Positions 48,720 through 57,557 are shown, counted from the stretch's first letter. The stretch is 64,000 bases of DNA from Candidatus Thiodiazotropha sp. CDECU1 (GCF_963455295.1 NZ_OY734020.1:3720001-3784000); one strand, 5' to 3'. A program made the numbers and translations. Notes: generated from the letters alone by a model not told the origin.

Positions 48720-49067
48720 CTACCAACGCATCAATATCCATTGCGGTACTGAAATATTGGTCGGATCGCTGGAGCGGGAATCGAATTCACCATCCCCATC
48801 CCGATCAACCATGTAGTAGGGCGGACCGGCATCGGGCTGGACCTTCACCATATACAGCTGGCCATTGATCCGGTACTCGTAGATGGTCCCCTCCTCGCGT
48901 TTGATGATCGTCACGTCGGGTTCGATCACCTCCCCGTCCACGATCACATCAGGCAGGGGCAGATCCGGTGGTGCAGGCACTCCCTGCTCCTCCGCTGCCG
49001 CCAGGCGAGTGGAATTCAGCACCAGACAGAGCAGTGCTGGAAGGATCATATTATTGTAATTTGACAT
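48720..49067 (-). CDS. Exported DUF2782-family protein
   Basis: 115 residues. A signal peptide (MILPALLCLVLNSTRLAAAEE) is followed by a small beta-rich domain: DVTIIKREEGTIYEYRINGQ, LYMVKVQPDAGPPYYMVDRD and a C-terminal WILMRW. This matches the DUF2782 family of gammaproteobacteria; the function is unknown. It lies 16 bases before dctQ and is probably cotranscribed. Confidence 0.8.
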   Translation of the reverse strand: MSNYNNMILPALLCLVLNSTRLAAAEEQGVPAPPDLPLPDVIVDGEVIEPDVTIIKREEGTIYEYRINGQLYMVKVQPDAGPPYYMVDRDGDGEFDSRSSDPTNISVPQWILMRW

Positions 49068-49137
49068 CTTCTCCCTCCTGGGAGGTGCATACCGGCCGGG
49101 CTGGCTTGTTTTTTAGATAGTTTAACAGCCACCAAGT

Positions 49138-49860
49138 TTACAGTTCGAGCAGAATCTCCTGCTCTGCGGGCGAGGGCTCGAATCGACGGGTTTCATAGTG
49201 GGCGAATATCGCGTCCACCACCTCTTTCGGTTGATTGCAGACCTGCATCAGATCGAGATCCTCGGGGCTGATGGTACCCGCCTCACACAGGGTATCGCGA
49301 AACCAATCCAGCAATCCCTGCCAGAATGCCCCGTCGACCAGGATAATCGGGATCTTGCGGGTCTTGCCCGTCTGTACCAGGGTCAGAATCTCTGCCATCT
49401 CATCCAGGGTGCCAAAGCCACCCGGGAGTACCACATAGGCCGATGCATGCTTCACAAACATCACCTTGCGGGCAAAGAAATGGCGAAAGTTGAGGGCGAT
49501 ATCCTGATAGGGATTCCCCGCCTGCTCCATGGGGAGCTGGATATTCAGACCGATACTGGTGGATTTCCCCTCGAAGGCCCCCTTGTTCGCCGCCTCCATG
49601 ATACCGGGGCCACCGCCACTGACCACAGAGAAACCACTGTCCGACAACAGTCGTGCAATCTCCTCCGCCAGGGCATAGTGATGATGGTCACGGGGGGTGC
49701 GGGCGGAGCCGAAAAAACTCACCGATGGACTGATCTGAGCCAGTTGCTCAAAGCCTTCCACAAACTCAGCCATAATCTGGAATACCCGCCATGATTCACG
49801 GGTCAACTGGCGTTCGTTGCCTCCCCTGGGTGTACGGCGTCGGTCTCTGGTCATTGCCAT
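49138..49860 (-). CDS. LOG-family protein (TIGR00730, Rossmann fold)
   Basis: 240 residues from ATG at 49860; ATG at 49854 and further upstream starts are also possible. The hallmark motifs are SGGGPGIMEAANKGA and VVLPGGFGTLDEMAEI (PGGxGTxxE). Members hydrolyse cytokinin-like nucleoside monophosphates or nucleotides (pyrimidine/purine 5'-nucleotide nucleosidase). SVSFFGSARTPRDHHHY and FFARKVMFVKHASAYV are also typical. The substrate here is not established. Confidence 0.85.
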   Translation of the reverse strand: MAMTRDRRRTPRGGNERQLTRESWRVFQIMAEFVEGFEQLAQISPSVSFFGSARTPRDHHHYALAEEIARLLSDSGFSVVSGGGPGIMEAANKGAFEGKSTSIGLNIQLPMEQAGNPYQDIALNFRHFFARKVMFVKHASAYVVLPGGFGTLDEMAEILTLVQTGKTRKIPIILVDGAFWQGLLDWFRDTLCEAGTISPEDLDLMQVCNQPKEVVDAIFAHYETRRFEPSPAEQEILLEL

Positions 49861-50011
49861 CAGGTGTTCACTCGTTGTGGTTATTTTAGTGCGGCATAAA
49901 TTGCTCATCATAGCAAGCAACCCAGGTTGTTGAAATGGACCCCATCACTGCGTAACCTCCCGCATATCGATTCAAAACCAGCAAACCTTGATCAGCAGAA
50001 GACCGTAATTC

Positions 50012-52015
50012 ATGTCCAAGCTCAATCCGCGTCAACAGGAAGCGGTCAACTATATCGACGGCCCATTGCTGGTACTCGCCGGAGCCGGCAGCGGCAAGAC
50101 ACGTGTGATTACCGCCAAGATCGCCCACCTGATCAAGCACTGCGACATGCATCCCAGGTCGATCACAGCGGTCACCTTCACCAACAAGGCGGCGCGGGAG
50201 ATGAAACAACGTGTCGCCAGCATGCTCGGCAGTAACAATGATGGGGGCCCGGCCATCTCCACCTTTCACACCTTAGGCCTCAATATTATGCGTCGGGAGG
50301 TGAAGCAACTTGGCTATAAAGCGGGTTTCTCCATCTTTGATCAACAGGACAGCGACACACTCTTGAAAGAGCTTTTGCGCCGAGAAAACCTGGGGGATGA
50401 GTCTGCACTCAACGCAATCCAGTGGACCATCTCGAACTGGAAAAACGACCTGGTCACCCCTGACCAGGCGCTGCATGGGGCGGTGGACGACCTGGAGGCC
50501 AGAAAGGCGCATCTCTATGCCGCCTATCAGCGCAATTTACAAGCCTTCAACGCCGTCGATTTTGACGATCTGATCCTGCTGCCAGTGCTCCTGTTTCGGC
50601 AACATCCGGAGATCCTCGAGGTGTGGCAGAACCGCATCCGCTACCTGCTGGTGGATGAGTATCAGGACACCAATCAGGCCCAGTATGAACTGGTCAAACT
50701 CCTGGTGGGGGTACGTGCCGCGTTCACTGTTGTGGGCGACGATGACCAGTCGATCTATGCCTGGCGTGGAGCACGCCCAGAGAATCTGGGGAAACTGCAG
50801 TCCGACTACCCGCAATTGAAATTGATCAAATTGGAGCAGAACTACCGTTCCAGCGGACGTATCCTGCGCTCAGCCAACCATCTGATCAGCAACAATCCCC
50901 ACGTCTTCGACAAACGACTCTGGAGCGATCTCGGTCCCGGTGCGGAACTGCGCGTGCTCGAATGCCGCAACGAAGAGCAGGAGGCGGAGAAGGTGGTCTC
51001 GGAGATCATCCACCTGAAGTTCACGGCAAAGGCGGACAACAGGGATTTCGCCATCCTCTACCGCGGCAACCATCAGGCCAGACTGTTCGAGAAGGCACTA
51101 CGCAGCCATAGCATCCCCTATTTTCTCAGCGGTGGCACCTCTTTCTTCGCCCGTTCGGAAGTCAAGGACGTAATGGCCTATCTGCGACTGCTGGCCAATC
51201 CCGATGACGACAGCGCCTTTCTGCGGATCATCAATACCCCACGCCGGGAGATAGGTCCCAATACCCTTGAAAAACTGGGTGCCTATGCCCGTCAACGTGA
51301 GATCAATCTGCTTCCTGCCTGTGGGGAGATGGGACTGCAGAGCACACTCAATCCTCGCGCCTATGACCGCTTGCAGCGTTTTACCCAGCTCATTGAGGTA
51401 CGGGCGAGAGAGGCTGAAAAGAGTCCGGTGGATGCGGTCCGTGGCCTGGTACGGGAGATCGAATACGAGGACTGGATCAGAGAGAATGCCAGTAGCGACA
51501 GCGTGGCGGATCGACGCATGGAGAATGTCACCGAGCTGCTGGATTGGATCAAGGCCCTTTACCATGGCGAGCTGCAGGAGAAGAGCCTGGAGGAGATGGT
51601 CAACCACCTGACCCTGATGGACCTGCTGGAACGACAGAATGAGGAGGAGCAGCAGGACCAGGTCCACCTGATGACCCTGCACGCCGCCAAGGGATTGGAG
51701 TTTCCCCACGTATTCCTGGTCGGCATGGAGGAGGAGCTGCTGCCCCACCGCAGCAGCATCGAGGAGGAGAACATCGAGGAGGAGCGACGCCTCGCCTATG
51801 TGGGCATCACCCGCGCCCGACAGAGCCTGACCCTCACCTATGCCGCCAAACGCAAGCGCTTCGGCGAGATGATCCCCTGCGAGCCGAGCCGTTTCCTCCA
51901 GGAGCTACCCGAAGAGGACCTGAACTGGGAGGGCCGCAACAGCCAACTCAGCCCGGAACAAAAACAGCAGCGGGGCACGGCCCACCTGGCCAACCTGAAA
52001 TCCCTGCTCTCTTGA
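50012..52015 (+). CDS. rep: ATP-dependent DNA helicase Rep
   Basis: 667 residues, SF1A helicase. KLNPRQQEAVNYIDGP is the Q motif, VLAGAGSGKTRVIT the Walker A, YLLVDEYQDTN motif II, VGDDDQSIYAWRGA motif III, LEQNYRSSGRIL motif IV, and HAAKGLEFPHVFLVG with RRLAYVGITRAR motifs V-VI. The C-terminal HLANLKSLL matches Rep rather than UvrD. Rep clears proteins ahead of the replication fork. Confidence 0.96.
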   Translation: MSKLNPRQQEAVNYIDGPLLVLAGAGSGKTRVITAKIAHLIKHCDMHPRSITAVTFTNKAAREMKQRVASMLGSNNDGGPAISTFHTLGLNIMRREVKQLGYKAGFSIFDQQDSDTLLKELLRRENLGDESALNAIQWTISNWKNDLVTPDQALHGAVDDLEARKAHLYAAYQRNLQAFNAVDFDDLILLPVLLFRQHPEILEVWQNRIRYLLVDEYQDTNQAQYELVKLLVGVRAAFTVVGDDDQSIYAWRGARPENLGKLQSDYPQLKLIKLEQNYRSSGRILRSANHLISNNPHVFDKRLWSDLGPGAELRVLECRNEEQEAEKVVSEIIHLKFTAKADNRDFAILYRGNHQARLFEKALRSHSIPYFLSGGTSFFARSEVKDVMAYLRLLANPDDDSAFLRIINTPRREIGPNTLEKLGAYARQREINLLPACGEMGLQSTLNPRAYDRLQRFTQLIEVRAREAEKSPVDAVRGLVREIEYEDWIRENASSDSVADRRMENVTELLDWIKALYHGELQEKSLEEMVNHLTLMDLLERQNEEEQQDQVHLMTLHAAKGLEFPHVFLVGMEEELLPHRSSIEEENIEEERRLAYVGITRARQSLTLTYAAKRKRFGEMIPCEPSRFLQELPEEDLNWEGRNSQLSPEQKQQRGTAHLANLKSLLS

Positions 52016-52051
52016 GCAGACGGTAAATAAACACAAATGGTATTTCAAAGC

Positions 52052-52140
52052 GTAGGGTGCGGCTTGCCGCACCGTTAACCATCCAGATACACCCGTACCA
52101 AGCTGATACATGGGATCTGGTGCGGCAAGCCGCACCCTAC
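52052..52140. repeat. Interspersed REP/MITE-like repeat, copy 2
   Basis: An 89-base copy of the element at 43919-44006 in the same orientation, with the same 22-bp inverted ends and a clearly related centre (CAGATACACCCGTACCAAGC here, TAGATACGCCCGTGCCACGC there). The ends extend to GCG/CGC (52050-52142). It sits 36 bases after rep and before the convergent cytochrome gene. Confidence 0.85.
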
Positions 52141-52199
52141 GCAGGAACCAGATACCCGCACACAGATAGCACGAGTGCAAGAAATGGCCTGATAGCGCC

Positions 52200-52709
52200 T
52201 CAGTGGGTCAGCACCCAGGTAACGATGGTGCGGATATTGTCGTCGGAGACATGGGCATTCGGGGGCATCGGGATCTGGCCCCAGGTGCCCACACCACCGC
52301 TCTTCACCTTACCCACCAGCATATCCAGGGCGGCGGCATCGTCCTTGTATTTGGCGGCAACCTCCTTGTAGGCCGGACCGACCACCTTGGTTTCGATCTG
52401 ATGGCAGGCCATGCAACCGGACTGGGTGGCCAGGGCCAGGGGATCACCGCCACCTGCAGGTGCAGCGGCTGGAGCGGCGGCGTCTGTGGCGGGTGTCTCG
52501 GCAGCCGGAGCTTCAGCGGCGGCAGGCTCTGCAGCTGCAGTCTCAGTTGCCGCGGCAGGCGCGGCGGCAGGCTGGGCCTCGCCCTCAACATTCACCTTGC
52601 CGATGGGGGCAATTCTTTCCAGCACATCTGCCCGCTCCTCGGCCAGCAACTGACTGGATAGACCGGTCAGGGCGATAAGGGCAGACAGGGTAAGGGCATT
52701 GATCTTCAC
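52200..52709 (-). CDS. Periplasmic c5-like cytochrome c
   Basis: 169 residues. Signal peptide MKINALTLSALIALTGLSSQ ends near LLAEE. About 55 residues of Ala/Pro/Glu-rich linker follow, then a class I cytochrome domain. The haem site is CMACH in QSGCMACHQIETKVVGPAYK, and the Met ligand is in GQIPMPPNAHVSDDNI, with a final helix RTIVTWVLTH. The layout matches c5/c551-type carriers. A soluble periplasmic electron shuttle to a terminal oxidase or reductase is likely. The linker's repeated AAP/AAE motifs explain the low-complexity open frames on the other strand. Confidence 0.88.
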   Translation of the reverse strand: MKINALTLSALIALTGLSSQLLAEERADVLERIAPIGKVNVEGEAQPAAAPAAATETAAAEPAAAEAPAAETPATDAAAPAAAPAGGGDPLALATQSGCMACHQIETKVVGPAYKEVAAKYKDDAAALDMLVGKVKSGGVGTWGQIPMPPNAHVSDDNIRTIVTWVLTH

Positions 52710-52826
52710 GGGCTTCTTCCTCCGTTGTAACTCTTGAGGCCCAGGTCCTGGGCTGTTCGCAAAACCCGGCGATTATACCCACAGGCGGCAAAAAGTTCGA
52801 ACCGACTTCATCGCCTAACCCTATTC

Positions 52827-52854
52827 TTGTTAATTTTTGGCTATTCGTTACACT
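52827..52854 (+). promoter_or_regulatory. Promoter for tRNA-Arg
   Basis: TTGTTA (-35) and TACACT (-10) separated by 16 bases, placing the start near 52861, about 8 bases before the tRNA 5' end. A short C/G-containing discriminator follows, as is usual for stable RNA promoters. Confidence 0.5.
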
Positions 52855-52868
52855 ACGCTACCTACTCC

Positions 52869-52945
52869 GCGCCCGTAGCTCAGCTGGATAGAGTACCGCC
52901 CTCCGAAGGCGGGGGTCACAGGTTCAAATCCTGTCGGGCGCGCCA
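52869..52945 (+). tRNA. tRNA-Arg (anticodon CCG)
   Basis: 77 bases folding as a full cloverleaf: acceptor stem GCGCCCG / CGGGCGC, D arm GCTC-AGCTGGATA-GAGT, anticodon stem CCGCC-CTCCGAA-GGCGG with anticodon CCG, T arm ACAGG-TTCAAAT-CCTGT, discriminator G and an encoded CCA. It reads CGG codons. Confidence 0.96.
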
Positions 52946-52961
52946 TTCATCTCCGCTGCCG

Positions 52962-52995
52962 AAACCGCCATCAACCTGCTCGATTGACGGTTTTT
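52962..52995 (+). terminator. Terminator after tRNA-Arg
   Basis: AAACCG-(bulge CCA)-TCAA pairs with TTGACGGTTT across a 9-base loop and ends in five T. It lies 16 bases after the tRNA. Confidence 0.65.
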
Positions 52996-53134
52996 CATAT
53001 CTGACAGGGTGTTACAGTTACTTTCATTCCTGGCTTGATTAAACAGCATTAAAGCCTGTCCCATACTCGGCCGATGAACCTATTGTCAGCTATGTAACTG
53101 GCTGAACCACTATTCTTGCCCATAGGAATCTGAA

Positions 53135-56100
53135 TTGGAAGAGCAACGGAATCGCAGGCGACATCCGCGACTGGACATAGACATCCCGGCCACAATCGAA
53201 TATCAGTCTCATGTCTACCCGGATTGTCGTATGCTCAATTTTTCCCAGGGTGGCGTCTATCTGCAATGTACGGACGAGAAACTGCGCGCCGTGCTGCCTC
53301 AAGGTTACATACCGGCCCATGAACGACAGCCAGTTCTGCTCTCAGTCCCCAATGAATCACTCAAGGTAGGCGCCGAGGTTGTCTTCTTCAACAGTGGAGG
53401 CATGGGGCTCTCATTTTGCGACAGTGATGGCGAGAAGCTCTATCAATCTCTGTATGCGCAGACAACCATATCTGCTGTTGCGACAAGCAATGAAAATGAC
53501 CGAAGGGCCTGCAATCCAAGCCAAAGCCGGGAACTGCTAAACCAGCTCAGGGATAAGACACACCCTTTTCTAGAAGCCGGCCTTGAGGTCTTTTTCTCTC
53601 AGGCACAGCAAGCGCTTCAGCATCTGATCGCAGATACCAGTGATCCTCAGGAGGAGTCGTCCCTGTTTTATACACTCAACAGCATGGAACAGGACCACGC
53701 AACCCTGAGCGAACGCTTTCTTCTACTGGCAGGAAGAAACTTTACATTATTGGCCGGAAAGCAGCCTGACGAAGATGAATCCGCATCCAACCAACCTGAA
53801 GAGTTGGCACTGGTTGAGACCCAAGAGGTCGATACATGGATTCTGATCAACAAATTGGCGCGGCGCATAGAGTCCGATAACTCACACAGCCTGTTTCATG
53901 TTGAGAATGCGCTCAGCTACCTGTGTCAGGACAATGTACACAATGAGCTCAATCCGATTGCACCGATCAGTTTGCTAACGATCCTGAAAAAAATATTGGA
54001 TGGTTATCAGTTTGATATTCAAATCACCAGGTTACTGCTGAATACGTTTTGCACGACCCTGCTGACCGATATCGGTGTGCTCTATGAGGATCTGTTACAG
54101 CTATTGCGACAGCAGAAGATTATCGATCTTGAGCGGGAGATCCAGGAACATTGGACCATCGTCAAATCACCTGAACCAGTCAATGTGGGCAGCAGTCCCA
54201 TTGACAACCTCACCGCTTTAAATAATCTCAATTCGGTTGACGCTAACCAGACGTCAACACAAAGCATGACAGAAACCGAACGCAAGGATGTGATGTCGAG
54301 CCTGGCCTCACTCTCCCGGTTGCAGGCGACAACACTACAACAGCAGGTGCAACACCTATTGCAGGAGGAGAGCAGCAAACCGGTAGACCTATCAGACGAG
54401 GCCCGTGCTGCCATCGGCGCCGGTGAGCAGCTGATAGCCACATTGAGCAAGGATCCTCTGATCACTGAAGAATTACGTTCGTTGCTGATAAGTCTCAAGT
54501 TTCTTGTTGTCGAGGCAGTGTTGCAGGACACTAGCCTGTTGGACAATGAGGACCACCCGGTAAGACGCCTGCTCGATTCTGTCGAATCCCTGAAACCCTA
54601 TATCAACACAGGAACCCGTAGCTCTATCCTGCGCGACCGTGAGTCACACCAGTTGAAGACTATCACTGAAGCCGTTGAGAGTGGTCGTTATGATCATGTG
54701 GACGATGTGACTCGGGAGATAGGTGCTCTATGCCAGGAACAGCACGAGCGCTTTGAGTCCAATCGAAAGCTCTCTATCTCACGCTGCCTCAAAGACGAGA
54801 AACTGCGCCAGGCACAGGTAGCAACCTATCGGGCCCTATCGAAACTGCTGCTCAATCAATCTATCTCCCCGGTTGTCGATAAGCTGTTTCGTTTCGGTTG
54901 GGTCAACCTGCTGATACAAACAGCTGTACTGGAAAGAGCGGACGGTAAGGGTTGGCAAAACTATCTGCAGATCGTGGACCTGCTGCATCGACTGTTTACC
55001 GATCCTGCAGGAAAGCGTCAACTGACAGACGACCAGAAAATCACCCTGTTGTCGATAGTCCACAGTGGCTTCACCGACTATCCGATCTACGCGGAACAGG
55101 CGCGACCGTTTGAACTGGAGCTGCGCCAATTGTTAGAGGGTGATGTGAAGATCGACAATCTCTCTCAGCCACTGATAGAGGTGGACGAGACTTATCTGCG
55201 CCGCTATTTTCAGGGCATGCGGATCCACCCCAAAACGGTAACCCAGGGGGAGGAGAATGAAGAGTGGCAGAAACGGATAAGCGAAATTGCACTCGATACC
55301 TGGCTGGTGGAACAGGGAGATGAAGGAAGCCTGCGGATACTCAGCCTGGCCTGGAAGAGCCCGGTAACCGGCCGTTATCTGCTGGTGGATGGTGATGGCT
55401 ACAAGGTGTTCGATGTAGAGCTACCTGAATTGATAACACGTTTTGCAGAGCAGCAGATCTATCCAATGGAAAGGTCGACCCAGCCGATAGTGGAACGCAC
55501 CATTGAGACCATTCTTTCCGACACCTACAACAGCTTCAAACATGAGTCCGACATCGACTCACTCACAGGCCTGTGTAACCGGCGTGCCTTCGAGAATGAA
55601 TTGAGTCGGCATATTGATCAGCTGCAGGCGGAACATGAGGCAGGTGTACTGCTGCTACTCGATCTGGATAAATTTCAGGTGGTCAATGACCTGTGTGGCT
55701 TTGAAGGTGGTGACAAGCTGCTGCAAACGGTGACTGACATCCTCCTCAGTTACCTTCCGGACAAGGGTTTCCTGGGACGCATCGGCGATGACGAGTTCTC
55801 CCTCCTGTTGCGCGGACACGATATTGAAAAGGGCTATCAGGCTGCAGAGATGCTGCGTCTGGCAATCGACGAGTTTGATTTTGCATGGCAAGGCAGGATG
55901 ATCCCCGCCACGGCAAGTATTGGCGTGGTTGAGATCGATCCGGAAGAACAGCGACCGGACAAGCTGATGCAAGCAGCCCTTGCTGCCTGTAATTTGTCAA
56001 AACAGTGGGGGGGTAACTGTACCCGGGTCTATTCAGAGAGCGATACCACTTTCAAGGATCATCAACAGTTGGTGGAGTCCTTGCCCACAATCAAGGAGGC

Positions 56101-56857
56101 CCTGGCCAAGGGACGCATGGAGCTCTTTGTGCAACCCATCGTACCCTTGCAAGCATCGAAGAAGCTATCCCAACACCACGAGATCCTATTGCGTATTCGC
56201 AATGAAGCCGGAGAGCTTGAAACGCCCCAGGGATTTATCCGCGCGGCAGAGGAGTATGATCTGATGCGGGATGTGGACCGTTGGGTGGTGGAGGCCTTCT
56301 TCCGACAAGTAGAACCCTATGCCGACAGATTACCGGAGGGGCAGGTTTTTTCCATCAATCTCTCGGGCAAGTCGGTAGGGGACGATAGGTTCAAAAAACT
56401 GCTCATCGAGCGTATCAAGTCATCGTCGTTGCAGACCAGACATATCGGCTTTGAGATCACGGAAACCGTGCTGGTGGGAGATATCAGCGACACCGCGGCT
56501 GCCATCAACGAAATACGCGACCTCGGCTGCTCCTTTTCCCTGGATGATTTCGGTTCTGGTTACGCCTCTTTCTCCTATCTGAGAGATTTCCCCGTTGACT
56601 TCGTCAAGATCGATGGGATTTTCGTCCGGGAAATCCTCAACAAACCGGCCGATTACGCCATGATCAACTCCATAACCGAGATCGCGCATTTCATGGATAA
56701 GCAGGTGATTGCTGAGTTTGTTTCCGACGAAAATACCAGTCTTGTCTTAAAGAACATTGGAGTGGACTATGGGCAGGGCTGGCACTTCGGTAAACCGAGG
56801 CCGTTACAAGAGGTGTTGCTGGAAATCGCCGATGACAAACAGGAGCAGAGCGTATAA
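53135..56857 (+). CDS. PilZ - DUF1631 - GGDEF - EAL c-di-GMP protein
   Basis: 1240 residues, no membrane segment. The start is a TTG at 53135 with AGGA 7 bases upstream; no in-frame ATG would keep the N-terminal domain. Residues 1-~110 are PilZ with RRRHPR and NFSQGG, the c-di-GMP-binding signatures. A long helical DUF1631-like region follows to about residue 800. The GGDEF domain starts at SDIDSLTGLCNRRAFENEL; its signature is GDDEF rather than GGDEF, and no RxxD site precedes it, so cyclase activity is doubtful. The EAL domain has HEILLRIRN (EIL variant), FSINLSGKS, FEITETVLV, LDDFGSGYASFSYL and VKIDGIF, so phosphodiesterase residues look complete. Likely a c-di-GMP-responsive phosphodiesterase. 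Confidence 0.85.
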   Translation: MEEQRNRRRHPRLDIDIPATIEYQSHVYPDCRMLNFSQGGVYLQCTDEKLRAVLPQGYIPAHERQPVLLSVPNESLKVGAEVVFFNSGGMGLSFCDSDGEKLYQSLYAQTTISAVATSNENDRRACNPSQSRELLNQLRDKTHPFLEAGLEVFFSQAQQALQHLIADTSDPQEESSLFYTLNSMEQDHATLSERFLLLAGRNFTLLAGKQPDEDESASNQPEELALVETQEVDTWILINKLARRIESDNSHSLFHVENALSYLCQDNVHNELNPIAPISLLTILKKILDGYQFDIQITRLLLNTFCTTLLTDIGVLYEDLLQLLRQQKIIDLEREIQEHWTIVKSPEPVNVGSSPIDNLTALNNLNSVDANQTSTQSMTETERKDVMSSLASLSRLQATTLQQQVQHLLQEESSKPVDLSDEARAAIGAGEQLIATLSKDPLITEELRSLLISLKFLVVEAVLQDTSLLDNEDHPVRRLLDSVESLKPYINTGTRSSILRDRESHQLKTITEAVESGRYDHVDDVTREIGALCQEQHERFESNRKLSISRCLKDEKLRQAQVATYRALSKLLLNQSISPVVDKLFRFGWVNLLIQTAVLERADGKGWQNYLQIVDLLHRLFTDPAGKRQLTDDQKITLLSIVHSGFTDYPIYAEQARPFELELRQLLEGDVKIDNLSQPLIEVDETYLRRYFQGMRIHPKTVTQGEENEEWQKRISEIALDTWLVEQGDEGSLRILSLAWKSPVTGRYLLVDGDGYKVFDVELPELITRFAEQQIYPMERSTQPIVERTIETILSDTYNSFKHESDIDSLTGLCNRRAFENELSRHIDQLQAEHEAGVLLLLDLDKFQVVNDLCGFEGGDKLLQTVTDILLSYLPDKGFLGRIGDDEFSLLLRGHDIEKGYQAAEMLRLAIDEFDFAWQGRMIPATASIGVVEIDPEEQRPDKLMQAALAACNLSKQWGGNCTRVYSESDTTFKDHQQLVESLPTIKEALAKGRMELFVQPIVPLQASKKLSQHHEILLRIRNEAGELETPQGFIRAAEEYDLMRDVDRWVVEAFFRQVEPYADRLPEGQVFSINLSGKSVGDDRFKKLLIERIKSSSLQTRHIGFEITETVLVGDISDTAAAINEIRDLGCSFSLDDFGSGYASFSYLRDFPVDFVKIDGIFVREILNKPADYAMINSITEIAHFMDKQVIAEFVSDENTSLVLKNIGVDYGQGWHFGKPRPLQEVLLEIADDKQEQSV

Positions 56858-56912
56858 CGATGACGTTGCAGATCCTCCCTGGCACCAGTCACGCGTTGGA
56901 ATAGACAATAAA

Positions 56913-56944
56913 AAAGCCGCCAAGCGTAGTCCCCTGGCGGCTTT
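56913..56944. terminator. Bidirectional terminator between the c-di-GMP protein and the EF-hand gene
   Basis: AAAGCCGCCA / TGGCGGCTTT, a perfect 10-bp stem with a 12-base loop, flanked by A and T tracts. It serves both convergent genes. Confidence 0.87.
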
Positions 56945-56983
56945 AATATCGTAACCGATGCAATCGGCTACTTGGTCACCGGC

Positions 56984-57250
56984 TTATTTAGCTTCAGCAG
57001 GTGCCTCTGGGGTTTCACTACCCATGCCTTCAAAGGCACTGAACTCGGCAGCATCGACCATACCATTCTCGTCCGCGTCGATAGTGCTCCAGTTCTTGCT
57101 CAGCTCTGGGCTTGCTGCAGCCTCTTCAGCGCTGATAGAACCGTCTTGATTCACATCGAGTGTAGTGAAAGCGCCGCCAGCAACAAGTGCTGTGCTGAGT
57201 GCCAGACCGCTAACCATACCCATCATCATAACCAGAGTTCTCTTTTTCAT
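56984..57250 (-). CDS. Small exported EF-hand protein
   Basis: 88 residues. A signal peptide (KKRTLVMMMGMVSGLALS) precedes two EF-hand loops: DVNQDGSISAEEA and DADENGMVDAAEF, both with canonical Ca2+ ligands. The tail is acidic and Ala/Pro-rich. A calcium-binding periplasmic or secreted protein; partner unknown. Convergent with the PilZ gene and divergent from glrK. Confidence 0.85.
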   Translation of the reverse strand: MKKRTLVMMMGMVSGLALSTALVAGGAFTTLDVNQDGSISAEEAAASPELSKNWSTIDADENGMVDAAEFSAFEGMGSETPEAPAEAK

Positions 57251-57387
57251 GATTTCCTCCTCATATTAGAGATTGTGTTGAACTCGGGACTTACCAGGCA
57301 CGCAGCGTGCCAATTATTAAGAACACCATAGAATCAAGCAGATAGTATCTTCCAGTGGAATTGATGCAGGGCAAAACCCGCATATGT

Positions 57388-57405
57388 TGTCGCTGGTAGC
57401 AGACA
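57388..57405. promoter_or_regulatory. Candidate GlrR operator, distal site (TGTC-N10-GACA)
   Basis: TGTC-GCTGGTAGCA-GACA fits exactly the TGTC-N10-GACA element described for GlrR (QseF) in enterobacteria. It lies 153 bases before the glrK start and 64 bases (start to start) from a second site. Confidence 0.6.
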
Positions 57406-57443
57406 CCTGCCCATGCTTTTCCGTAACCGATTGAATAGATTAA

Positions 57444-57477
57444 CTATTGCTTGTCGCTAGCAGGCGACAAGCAATAG
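57444..57477. promoter_or_regulatory. Candidate GlrR operator, proximal site, inside a perfect 14-bp inverted repeat
   Basis: CTATTGCTTGTCGC-TAGCAG-GCGACAAGCAATAG is a perfect 14-bp inverted repeat. Its core (57452-57469) is TGTC-GCTAGCAGGC-GACA, again an exact TGTC-N10-GACA. Ends 80 bases before the glrK ATG at 57558. A weak GG-N10-GC element (GG at 57501, GC at 57513) downstream might be a sigma-54 promoter. Confidence 0.65.
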
Positions 57478-57557
57478 TGGGTGAAAGTCAAAAAGATGAC
57501 GGGGGTCAATTCGCACTTGAGCAAACGGAATGTACGCAGATATCATCCCAGCCCACG

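Noticed and set aside
43919-52140. CRISPR-like repeats
   Set aside because: Only two copies 8 kb apart with inverted ends and no spacer array, so a dispersed element rather than CRISPR.
52203-52661. Plus-strand frame with Gly/Cys-rich repeats opposite the c5-like cytochrome
   Set aside because: It is the complement of the Ala/Pro-rich linker and not an independent gene.
57251-57557. A GlmY-like small RNA gene upstream of glrK, as in enterobacteria
   Set aside because: Apart from the operator sites there is no terminator-ended RNA candidate or conserved GlmY segment; the space is mostly taken by the operators and the glrK leader.
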